Shown: positions 16,893 through 24,574 of the stretch, one piece after another | How positions within the stretch are numbered: the first letter of the stretch is position 1 | Layout of the letters: every line of letters begins with the position of its first letter | Source of the DNA: MPNO01 sp965200535 | Lineage (GTDB): Bacteria > Pseudomonadota > Alphaproteobacteria > MPNO01 | Assembly: GCA_965200535.1 (NCBI GenBank) | Contig: CBDAUF010000001.1 | Coordinates: 310,001-374,000, forward strand | DNA length: 64,000 nt | Reading direction: 5' to 3' | Position numbers and translations under genes: made by a program | Notes under the pieces: model-generated | The model's database searches: none | Told to the model about the DNA's origin: nothing | What the model saw: only the letters and a program-made list of their open reading frames with translations

Positions 16893-17882
16893 TCAGCGCA
16901 GGCGCGGCGGCACGCGCACCCGCTCGGGCACCGGAGCGCCCCGACCGCCGGCCTCCGCCCGCTTCAGAACCTCGATACCGAGGGCGAGATCGGACATGCC
17001 CATGCCCACCGCCTTGAAGAGCGTGAGATCGCAACCGGCCGGACGCCGCGCGTTCTCGGCAATGAGCCGGGAGATGGGCCGCACGGCATCCCACGCCGCG
17101 GCGTCCTCGCCGAAGCGTTCGCGAAATTCCGCCGACAGTGCGCGTACCCCTTCCACGGTATCGACAGCGATTACCCCGCAGCGCGCAAACACATCCTGTG
17201 CGAACTCGACCCGGACCGGCAGGATCGCGCCCATCGCGTTGATATGGGCGCCCGGCGCGATCATCGCGGCGGAAAGGAACGGCGCGGTCGCGTTGGTGAT
17301 CGCGGTCACGATCGGCGCGCCCGCAACCGCCTCCTCGACGCTCGCGGCCGCAACCGCGCGGACGCCGATCTCCTCCTCGATCCGCGCAGCGAGTGCAGCC
17401 CTCGCCTCCGCCCGGCGGCTGAAAACCCGGATCTCCTCGACAGCCCTGACCGCTGCGCATGCCGCCGCGTTGGGCAGCGCCTGCTTGCCGGTCCCGATCA
17501 GGGCGAGGCAACGCGCATCCTCCGCTGCGAGCCGTCGGGTGCCGACCCCGGTCATCGCGGCGGTACGCATCTGACCCAGCGCGGTCGCCTCGACAACCGC
17601 GCGCAGGCGTCCGTCCTCGAGCGAAAACAGGACCAGCACCGTCTGCGACTTGCCGCCGACATTCACCCAGGTTTTGGTACCGCAGAGTCCGGAACCGGCG
17701 ACCGAAGCGCCGATCGCATGCATCGCATCGTTGTCGGCCACCATCAGATGGGTCTTGGGCATGTTGGCGGCAGCGCCCGCCGCTTCCATCGCCAGAACCC
17801 GCTCCAGCGCGGCGATCGCGTCCGGCAGCGTCATCATCGCGGTCACATCGGCCTCGGTGATCCAGATCGGGGCGACGCTCAT
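16893..17882 (-). CDS. Ornithine cyclodeaminase/mu-crystallin family protein, copy 1
   Basis: 329 residues. The Rossmann motif is LALIGTGKQALPNAAA. GTKTWVNVGG and EATALGQMRTAAMTGVGTRR match the substrate-side segments of the ornithine cyclodeaminase/mu-crystallin family, and AMGAILPVRVEF follows. Members include ornithine cyclodeaminase, alanine dehydrogenase, ketimine reductases and opine-type synthases, so the exact activity cannot be called. It lies 91 bases downstream of the IorB-like gene on the same strand and may be the last gene of that Rieske/molybdenum hydroxylase operon. A second family member is at 50.9 kb. Confidence 0.82.
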   Translation of the reverse strand: MSVAPIWITEADVTAMMTLPDAIAALERVLAMEAAGAAANMPKTHLMVADNDAMHAIGASVAGSGLCGTKTWVNVGGKSQTVLVLFSLEDGRLRAVVEATALGQMRTAAMTGVGTRRLAAEDARCLALIGTGKQALPNAAACAAVRAVEEIRVFSRRAEARAALAARIEEEIGVRAVAAASVEEAVAGAPIVTAITNATAPFLSAAMIAPGAHINAMGAILPVRVEFAQDVFARCGVIAVDTVEGVRALSAEFRERFGEDAAAWDAVRPISRLIAENARRPAGCDLTLFKAVGMGMSDLALGIEVLKRAEAGGRGAPVPERVRVPPRLR

Positions 17883-17973
17883 GCTTCCTTCCCGGCCTTC
17901 GCCGCCGCAAACGTTGCGGCGCTCGCCGCGAGCCTACCGCATCGCGGCGGCGTTTCCGCGCGGGCGGCGGGCG

Positions 17974-20127
17974 TCAGGCGAGAGCGGCCGCGCGTACGGC
18001 GTCGGGCGTAAACGGAACCCGTCTCAGCCGCAGCCCCGTCGCAGCATAGACCGCATTGGCGATCGCCGCCGCTGTCGGGCCGGTCGTGGCCTCGCCGACA
18101 CCGAGAAACGGCGCCCGCCCCGGGTCGATCAGGATCGTTTCGAAGCTCGGCACATTGTCGAATCCGAGGATCGGATAGGTCTCCCAGTCGCGGCTGGTAA
18201 TACCGCCGCGGTCGAACGTCACCGCCTCGTGCAGCGTCCAGCTCGCCGCCTGGACGACCCCGCCCTCCAGCTGCGCGGCGAGCCCGGCGCGGTCGACAAT
18301 TTCACCCGCGTCGGCAGCGATGACGCAGCGCTCCAGCCGGATTTCGGCAGCGTCCGTGACCGAGACTTCCATGACCACGGCCGCATAGGCCGCGATGTTC
18401 TTGTACTGTGCGAACGCCATCCCCCGCCCCCTTCCCGCCGGGCAATCATCGCCGGCGGGATGAAGACGCCCGGCCGCCGCCTCGATCACGGCGCGCCCGC
18501 GCGGATCCGAAAGATGGCGAAGGCGGAATGCAACCGGATCGCTGCCGGCTTCCTCGGCGAGCTCGTCCATGAACGATTCGATGGCAAAGACGTTGGCGTA
18601 GGCGCCGAGCGAGCGCAGCGCCGAAACCCGCAACGGCATGCCGCGGACCAGATGCTTGACCAGCCGCTTGCGGGGCAGGTCGTAGAGCGGGTCGAGATTT
18701 CGATGAATGCCGATGTGGTGGCCCATCGTCGGGCCCATGACGGGCGGGCTCAGCGGTTCGGCGAGGAAGCGGGTCGACAGGAGGCGCGCGGGGCCGATCT
18801 TGTCGGGACCGGAGCGGGGCCGCATGGAATAGGTGTCGCTGAAACTCTCGTGCGACCAGGCGATGATCCCTCCCTCTGCATCGAGGCTGGCGCGCAGATC
18901 CAGCGACGCACAGGAGCCGTAGGGTTCCCAGGCATGCTCGTCCTCGCGCGTCCACTTCAGCAGCACCGGCGCACCGGGGAGCGCGCGGGCGACGAGGGCC
19001 GCGTCGAGGGCGGCGTCGTCCGCACCGTTGTGACCGTAGCAACCGGCGCCGGGCGCGTGGACGATGCCGATCGCCTCCGGCGCCATATCGAGCGCTTCGG
19101 CGAGCGCGGCGCGCAGGAAATAGATCCCCTGGCTGTGCGAAACGACGGTCATCCGGCCGTCGACGAACTCGGCCATCGCCGCCGAGGGGCCGAGAGAGCC
19201 GTGCATGTGGTAGGGCCGTTCGTAGCGCGCCTCGAGCGTCGCCGCCGCGTCGGCCGGCGCTTCGGCAAGCGGCGGCACCGGCGCCTCGACCGGAGCGCCG
19301 TCGACAACCGGGAGACTGACGCGATCGTTTCCGCGCAGGCTTTCGTAGATGTCCTGCGACTCCAGCCCGCCGCCCGCATCCCAGGCGGCAGCCGCATGAA
19401 GGCGGTCTGCGGCCCTGACCGCCGCGTATTCATCGGCGGCCGCAACCGCGAGAAAGCTGCCGTCGCGCACAACCCGGACCCCTTCCGCGGATAGCCGCCG
19501 GAGGACCGCATCGTCCATCGCCGTCAGCCGCGCGTGATAATGCGGCGGGCGCACGACCCGCGCGTGGAGCATGCCCGGGCGGCTCATGTCGTGAAGAAAG
19601 TACGGCTTTCCGCGGACGATATCCTCCATCCCTCTCGCCGCCGCAGCGCTGCCGACATGGCGCAGCGCCTCGCGCGGCTTGAGCGGGGCGGTGGGGTCGA
19701 CATCGATGCCGAACGGCTCGCCGGCCGCCAGTTCCCAATAGCTGGTCGTCCGGTTTGTGGCGCGCGAATGGATGGTGCCGTCATCGACCTCCAACGCAGC
19801 CGGATCGACCTCGAGCAGACGCGCCGCGCGATCGAGAAGATGCCGCCGCGCCGTCGCCGCCGCGAGGCGGACCGCATCTCCGGTCTGGGTCATGGAATAG
19901 CTGCCCGATGTGATCCCCTCGTCGGGAGAAACACCTGTCTCGGTTCGCACCGTTTCCACGCGGCCGGGATCGACATCGAGTTCGTCGGCCACCAGCATCG
20001 CGACCGCGGTCGAGATGCGCTGGCCGATATCGACCTTGCCGCTGCGTACCGCAACCGTTGCACCGGGGCCGATGGTGAGCCAGTCGTCGAGGGAAGGGTT
20101 GTTCTCGAGGCTTGGGTTAGACGGCAT
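17974..20127 (-). CDS. IorB-like molybdopterin-binding hydroxylase large subunit
   Basis: 717 residues of the xanthine oxidase superfamily, isoquinoline 1-oxidoreductase beta/nicotinate dehydrogenase type. It begins with a domain WLTIGPGATVAVRSGKVDIGQ that in the family precedes the molybdopterin domains. The C-terminal GVGEATTGPTAAAIANAVYA carries the catalytic glutamate (GVGE). I start at ATG 20127, which overlaps the small subunit stop by 11 bases. No twin-arginine signal is visible at this start, although many IorB proteins have one. With its [2Fe-2S] partner it should insert oxygen from water into an N-heterocycle or aldehyde. It is coupled to a Rieske oxygenase upstream. Confidence 0.82.
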   Translation of the reverse strand: MPSNPSLENNPSLDDWLTIGPGATVAVRSGKVDIGQRISTAVAMLVADELDVDPGRVETVRTETGVSPDEGITSGSYSMTQTGDAVRLAAATARRHLLDRAARLLEVDPAALEVDDGTIHSRATNRTTSYWELAAGEPFGIDVDPTAPLKPREALRHVGSAAAARGMEDIVRGKPYFLHDMSRPGMLHARVVRPPHYHARLTAMDDAVLRRLSAEGVRVVRDGSFLAVAAADEYAAVRAADRLHAAAAWDAGGGLESQDIYESLRGNDRVSLPVVDGAPVEAPVPPLAEAPADAAATLEARYERPYHMHGSLGPSAAMAEFVDGRMTVVSHSQGIYFLRAALAEALDMAPEAIGIVHAPGAGCYGHNGADDAALDAALVARALPGAPVLLKWTREDEHAWEPYGSCASLDLRASLDAEGGIIAWSHESFSDTYSMRPRSGPDKIGPARLLSTRFLAEPLSPPVMGPTMGHHIGIHRNLDPLYDLPRKRLVKHLVRGMPLRVSALRSLGAYANVFAIESFMDELAEEAGSDPVAFRLRHLSDPRGRAVIEAAAGRLHPAGDDCPAGRGRGMAFAQYKNIAAYAAVVMEVSVTDAAEIRLERCVIAADAGEIVDRAGLAAQLEGGVVQAASWTLHEAVTFDRGGITSRDWETYPILGFDNVPSFETILIDPGRAPFLGVGEATTGPTAAAIANAVYAATGLRLRRVPFTPDAVRAAALA

Positions 20128-20590
20128 TTGTGCGCTCCGCAAGAAGCCGGTCGATCGCCCTGAGTACGTCCGCGTGCGCACCGCAACGGCACAGATGACC
20201 CTCCAGCGCCGCGATCGCGCCGGTGCGATCCGGGTGCGGCGTCCGTTGCAGGAAAGCCGCGATCGCCACGATCAGGCCCCCGGTGCAATAGCCGCACTGC
20301 GCGGCGCCCTCGTCGAGGAAAGCACGCTGCACCGGGTGCAGCCCCGCCTCCCCGACGAGGCCTTCAACGGTGACGATCTCGCTCCCCGCAAATTCCGACA
20401 CGGCACGGACGCAGCTCAGCACCTTTTCGCCGTCGGCAATGACGGCGCAAGCCCCGCACTGCTCGAGCCCGCAACCGAGCTTCGCGCCCATCAGCCCCAG
20501 ATGGTTGCGCAGCACGTAGATCAAGGGCGTCGCCGGGTCGGCGTCGATCTCGCGGACGGCGCCGTTGACAGTAAGGGAGAGGGTGCTCAT
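20117..20590 (-). CDS. IorA-like [2Fe-2S] small subunit of molybdenum hydroxylase
   Basis: 157 residues with two [2Fe-2S] sites. The N-terminal plant-type ferredoxin site is LGCGLEQCGACAV plus a later cysteine (VLSC). The C-terminal four-helix site is CGYCTGG plus CRCGAH. Length and motifs match the small subunits of IorAB, nicotinate dehydrogenase and CoxS. The start ATG overlaps the Rieske oxygenase stop by four bases, and its stop lies inside the large subunit gene. No FAD (CoxM-type) subunit is encoded nearby, which fits the two-subunit IorAB type that passes electrons to a cytochrome or another acceptor. Confidence 0.9.
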   Translation of the reverse strand: MSTLSLTVNGAVREIDADPATPLIYVLRNHLGLMGAKLGCGLEQCGACAVIADGEKVLSCVRAVSEFAGSEIVTVEGLVGEAGLHPVQRAFLDEGAAQCGYCTGGLIVAIAAFLQRTPHPDRTGAIAALEGHLCRCGAHADVLRAIDRLLAERTNAV

Positions 20591-21654
20591 CGGAGATCCG
20601 ATCCGTTCGACCGCGCCCGTTCTCCGGCGATCAGGCGGTCGTGAAGCTGCCGCGCAGCGATTTGCCCGGCATCGGCGTTGACGTCGACCTTCCACGCATC
20701 CGGGCGACCGTTCATCGATCTCTGCTGGGCTTCAAGCGCCGTGAAATCCTCGACATAGGCGCCCGAAATCGCCTTCTGCAGCCAGTCTGCGATCGCCGGG
20801 TCGCGGGCGAAATTGTTCGGAAACATCCAGTAATAGACCGAACGGGTCTCGTCGATCGGGGTCAGCGTGATGGCGATCCGCGCTTCTGCGGCGGCGGCGC
20901 GGCGCCCGTCCGGGGCGCCGGTTCCGGCCGGCGCCGCGCCCACGTCCAGCAGGGTGTGCGAGGGTGGAAAATAATGGACGATCTGCCAGCGGTCGGCGCA
21001 CTTCTCGGCCGGCGGCGCGTCACCCCAGAGCGCCTTGCTCCAGAGTACGCCCGGGTCCTCCCCGATCATCCAGCGTTCTATCGAGACCGACCTGTCGGTG
21101 CGAACGGTCTTCATCGGGTTTTCGGTGATCGAGTCGGCCGCCAGCGTCGACTGGTGGATGTAAATCTCGTGCGTCAGGTCGAGAAGGTTGTCGATCGACA
21201 GCATGTAATGGCAGCCGACTTCCGCCGAACCGCCGATTGCAGCCCTTTGCGGCGGCACCCAGTCCGGATCGGTGTTCCAGCGATAGTCGGGAATTGCCGC
21301 CGGGTCCGCTCGCTCGGCATCGCCCATCCAGATCCAGACAAAGCCGTGCCGCTCTTCCACGGGATAGCGTCGGACCGCGGCGCCGGGCGGGATCGTCGAC
21401 TGCCCGGGGACGGCCACGCAACGGCCGGTGGAATCGAATTCGAGCCCGTGATAGCCGCAACGGACCCGGTCCCCGAGATGAACCCCGAGAGAAAGCGGCA
21501 GGAAACGGTGGCAGCAGCGATCGGCCAGCGCCGCCGGTGTCCCGTCCGAAGTGCGAAACAGAACGATCGGTTCCTTGCAGATCGTCCGGGCCGCCAATTC
21601 CGCGCCCAGATCGCGCGCCAGCGCCGCGACATACCATGCGTTACGCAGAAACAT
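20587..21654 (-). CDS. VanA/phthalate-type Rieske oxygenase, copy 1
   Basis: 355 residues. Start at MFLRNAWYVAALARDLG. Rieske ligands are CCHRFLPLSLG and CGYHGLEF. Further on, DNLLDLTHEIYIHQSTL supplies the iron-binding D-x2-H-x4-H pattern of vanillate O-demethylase and related one-component-alpha oxygenases. Such enzymes remove O- or N-methyl groups as formaldehyde or hydroxylate rings, using a separate reductase, which is not encoded next to it. It is the first gene of an operon with iorA-like and iorB-like genes (four-base overlap) and probably the cyclodeaminase-family gene. It is divergent from an amidohydrolase. A paralogue at 23.5-24.5 kb shares the same N-terminal pattern. Confidence 0.87.
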   Translation of the reverse strand: MFLRNAWYVAALARDLGAELAARTICKEPIVLFRTSDGTPAALADRCCHRFLPLSLGVHLGDRVRCGYHGLEFDSTGRCVAVPGQSTIPPGAAVRRYPVEERHGFVWIWMGDAERADPAAIPDYRWNTDPDWVPPQRAAIGGSAEVGCHYMLSIDNLLDLTHEIYIHQSTLAADSITENPMKTVRTDRSVSIERWMIGEDPGVLWSKALWGDAPPAEKCADRWQIVHYFPPSHTLLDVGAAPAGTGAPDGRRAAAAEARIAITLTPIDETRSVYYWMFPNNFARDPAIADWLQKAISGAYVEDFTALEAQQRSMNGRPDAWKVDVNADAGQIAARQLHDRLIAGERARSNGSDLR

Positions 21655-21769
21655 GCCTTGCCCCGTCGGTTCTCGGATGGTGCGATTCTGGCCCCTGCGG
21701 GGGCGCGCGCACAACCCTGTTGACGCCGTCCTCCAACGTGCCATGGTCGTCCCGACTCTGGAACCTGAG

Positions 21770-23452
21770 ATGATCGAAGCGGACCTTATTGTCCACAACG
21801 CCCGGATCGTCACCCTCGATCCGGGCAGACCGAACGCCGGAGCCCTCGCCGTGCAGGGTGGGCGCTTTTCGGCTGTCGGCGCCGACGCCGAAATCCTCGC
21901 CGGCCGCGGGCCGGGTACGCGGCTTGTCGACGCCGCCGGCCGCACGGTGACACCGGGGCTGTTCGATGCGCACCCCCACATGGACCGCGAAGGGCTCAAG
22001 GCACGCGGCGGGCTCGCGATCGCGGGTCTCGCCTCGGTTGCCGAGATCGCCGCGGCGGTGCGCGAGGCGGCGGCGCGGACGCCGCCCGGCGAGTGGATCG
22101 TGACGATGCCGATGGAGCTTGCCCCGAGGGACGGGATGCCGCGCTACGTCAACGATCCGGGCCAGCTCGACGAAGGACGGTTCCCCGACCGCCGCGACCT
22201 CGACGACGCGGCGCCGAACAACCCGGTCCTGATCCGCAGTGTCTGGGGCTGGTGGGGTGCACCGCCCTTCCCGTCGGTCGCCAATTCGGCTGCACTCGCA
22301 CTCGCCGGCATAGACCGCGACACCCCGTCGCCCTACGGAACCGAGATCGAGCGCGATGGAACCGGCGAGCCGACCGGCGTGCTGCGGGAAACCAACCGTG
22401 CGCCGATCCTGGAATACACGTTGTTCGGCTGCCTGCCGCGCTTCAATTTCGAGGACCGGCTCGCCGCCGCACGCACCGCGCCGCGGCTGTACAACGCAGC
22501 CGGAACGACTGCGGGCTACGAAGGCCACGGGCTCACCCCCGCGATCATCGACAGCTACCGGCGCGCGGACGAGGCGGGAGACCTCACGGTGCGCCTGACC
22601 ACGACCCTCAGCGTGCCCAGTGCGGCAACCGACGACCGCAGCCTCGGCGATCTGCTGCGCCGCTGGTCGGACCGCCTCGCCGCTCCCGGCAGGCGCGAAG
22701 GCAACCTCGTCACTGACGGAATATGCCTCGACTTCGGCGATCCGCACGTCGCCCGCATCATCGCCGCCGGTTATCCCTACGAACAATGGGCGGGTCATTT
22801 CTACCAGTCGGTCGCCGCCGACCGCTTCGTCGAGATTGCAACGCTCGCTGCTCAACTCGGCATCCGGGTCGCCTGCATCGCATACGATATCGAGGCGCTG
22901 CTCCGGTCGTTCGAGACGGTGAACCGCGAGGTCTCGATCGCCGGCAGGCGCTGGGTGATCATGCACCTGACACGGGCAACCGACGACCAGTTGCGCCGAA
23001 TCAAGGCGCTCGGTCTGATCGTCACCATCACCCCGAACTTCATGCACCACGCGACGACTCGCCTCGGGCTCGCCGATCTCGGCGCGGAGGGAACGCCGAT
23101 CCGCCGCGTAGTCGATGCGGGTATCCCGGTCGCGCTGTCCTCCGACAACGTGCCGGTGTCGATGTTCTGGGCGATGTGGTCGGCGCTCACCCGCTATGCG
23201 GCCGACCTCGATACGCGGCTGGGGGAGAGTTTCCTGTCCCGCGAGGAAGCGTTGCGCCTGAGCGCCCGGACCGGGCATGCGCTGACCTGGGACGAGGACC
23301 GGCGGGGCGCCATCGCGCCGGGCATGGACGCCGATTTCGTGGTGCTCGACCGGAATCCGCTGACCTGCCCGGAAGACGAGATCAGGGACACCAGACCGAT
23401 CAGCACCTTTCTCGCCGGAAACGAGGTCTGTTCGGCGGCCGAAGACGGATAG
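21770..23452 (+). CDS. Amidohydrolase family protein (YtcJ-like)
   Basis: 560 residues from ATG 21770 (MIEADLIVHNARIVTLDPGRP), with GGAACCTGAG before it. ATG 21743 would add nine residues but has no ribosome-binding site. It has the metal-binding start of the barrel, TPGLFDAHPHMDREG, then further histidines (EGHG, MHLTRAT, MHHATT) and a late aspartate in VALSSDNVPVSMF. A composite beta-sandwich domain is formed by both ends (DADFVVLDRNPL). Such metal-dependent hydrolases cleave C-N bonds in amides, ureas or cyclic imides. Its divergent position next to the Rieske/molybdenum hydroxylase operon suggests a ring-opening or amide-cleaving step, but the substrate is unknown. Confidence 0.83.
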   Translation: MIEADLIVHNARIVTLDPGRPNAGALAVQGGRFSAVGADAEILAGRGPGTRLVDAAGRTVTPGLFDAHPHMDREGLKARGGLAIAGLASVAEIAAAVREAAARTPPGEWIVTMPMELAPRDGMPRYVNDPGQLDEGRFPDRRDLDDAAPNNPVLIRSVWGWWGAPPFPSVANSAALALAGIDRDTPSPYGTEIERDGTGEPTGVLRETNRAPILEYTLFGCLPRFNFEDRLAAARTAPRLYNAAGTTAGYEGHGLTPAIIDSYRRADEAGDLTVRLTTTLSVPSAATDDRSLGDLLRRWSDRLAAPGRREGNLVTDGICLDFGDPHVARIIAAGYPYEQWAGHFYQSVAADRFVEIATLAAQLGIRVACIAYDIEALLRSFETVNREVSIAGRRWVIMHLTRATDDQLRRIKALGLIVTITPNFMHHATTRLGLADLGAEGTPIRRVVDAGIPVALSSDNVPVSMFWAMWSALTRYAADLDTRLGESFLSREEALRLSARTGHALTWDEDRRGAIAPGMDADFVVLDRNPLTCPEDEIRDTRPISTFLAGNEVCSAAEDG

Positions 23453-23459
23453 GCCCGGG

Positions 23460-23475
23460 CCGGGTATGCGCCCGG
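23460..23475. terminator. Hairpin between convergent genes
   Basis: CCGGG at 23460-23464 pairs with CCCGG at 23471-23475 around a six-base loop, in the 44-base gap between the amidohydrolase and the convergent Rieske oxygenase. Further GCCCG/CGGGC complementarity flanks it. There is no T run, so it may be a weak or Rho-assisted bidirectional terminator. Confidence 0.35.
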
Positions 23476-23496
23476 ACCGCGCGGGCACCCCGCCGC

Positions 23497-24534
23497 CTAC
23501 GGCGGTCCTGCGCTGCCAAGGCTTCCGCTTTCCTCGATCATGCTGGCGAGGAGACGACGGGCCTGGATCGTGGGCCGATCGGCGTTGACATCGACCTGCA
23601 CGGCGTCGGGGCGTGAATCGATCCCGCGCTGTTGTGTTTCGACCGCATCGACGTCCTCCCGGAAGGTCTGGTGGACGCCGGGGTGAAGACGGGCGTCGAG
23701 ATCCTCGTCGTCGAGCCGGTAGTTGCGCGCGAACAGCCAGAAATAGTGGCACGAAGCCTCGTGCTCCGGGGTCGAGAAATGCGACGTCCGGTTGGTGATG
23801 CCGCGGCTGCGGTCGCCCTCGGGCGCGCCGGTCCCGGCCTCGGCGGCGCCGATGTCGAACAGGCACCCGGTAGGCGGAACGTAAGTGGCGAGGATCCAGC
23901 GGTCGACCGGCCCGGTAAAGCCGCCCGCGACGGTCCAGATCGGCGGCGACTCGACACCGAGAAGCCAACGCGAGATGGAGATCAGCCCGTCTTTCCGCTC
24001 GACCCTGGGCGGTGTGGCCTGGACGGAATCGCTGCCCAGCGTGTCGGGATGGACGTAGGTGACATGCGTCGCGTCGAGCTGAATGTCGGTCATCAATCGA
24101 TATTCGGCGGCAACGCGGTGGTATCCGCCGGTCGTCCGCCAATCCGCGCCGTCGTTCCAGAACAGGTCCGGAATCAAGTCCTCGTCCGCGCGGGCGGGAT
24201 CCCCCATCCATATCCAGATCCAGCGGTGCCGCTCGCGGACCGGGAAGCTGCGCACGGCGGCGCCTGGCGGGATCGTGGTCTGGCCGGGAACCATGACGCA
24301 GGCGCCGGTCCGATCGAATGTCAGCCCGTGATAGCCGCACTGGATATCGTCGCCTCGCAGCCGGCCCATCGAGAGCGGCAGGTTGCGGTGACAGCAGCGG
24401 TCCTCGAGCGCGACCGGGACACCGTCCCGGCGCCGGTAGAGCACCACCGGCTGCCCGAGAAACGTACGGGCGAACGGTTCGCGCCCGACCTCGTGGTCCC
24501 AGGCGGCGACGTACCAGCACTCGCGCATGTACAT
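23497..24534 (-). CDS. VanA/phthalate-type Rieske oxygenase, copy 2
   Basis: 345 residues from ATG 24534, preceded by AAGGGGG. This start aligns MYMRECWYVAAWDHEVG with the start of the paralogue at 21.6 kb (MFLRNAWYVAALARDLG), whereas a GTG two codons earlier does not. Rieske ligands are CCHRNLPLSMG and CGYHGLTF. The iron site is in DIQLDATHVTYVHPDTL. The C-terminal region (FREDVDAVETQQRG, then VDVNADRP) also matches the paralogue. A demethylase or hydroxylase role is likely. It lies 40 bases downstream of fdsA on the same strand, so it may be transcribed with formate dehydrogenase. That would fit an enzyme releasing formaldehyde that is oxidised to formate; this is inference. Confidence 0.86.
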   Translation of the reverse strand: MYMRECWYVAAWDHEVGREPFARTFLGQPVVLYRRRDGVPVALEDRCCHRNLPLSMGRLRGDDIQCGYHGLTFDRTGACVMVPGQTTIPPGAAVRSFPVRERHRWIWIWMGDPARADEDLIPDLFWNDGADWRTTGGYHRVAAEYRLMTDIQLDATHVTYVHPDTLGSDSVQATPPRVERKDGLISISRWLLGVESPPIWTVAGGFTGPVDRWILATYVPPTGCLFDIGAAEAGTGAPEGDRSRGITNRTSHFSTPEHEASCHYFWLFARNYRLDDEDLDARLHPGVHQTFREDVDAVETQQRGIDSRPDAVQVDVNADRPTIQARRLLASMIEESGSLGSAGPP

Positions 24535-24574
24535 AGGCACCCCCTTCAGCCGGCCGGGCGGCCGGAATGCCGGC

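Noticed and set aside
21655..24520. Minus-strand open frame of about 959 codons opposite the amidohydrolase
   Set aside because: Low-complexity shadow of the amidohydrolase and an out-of-frame reading of the Rieske gene; no conserved motif.
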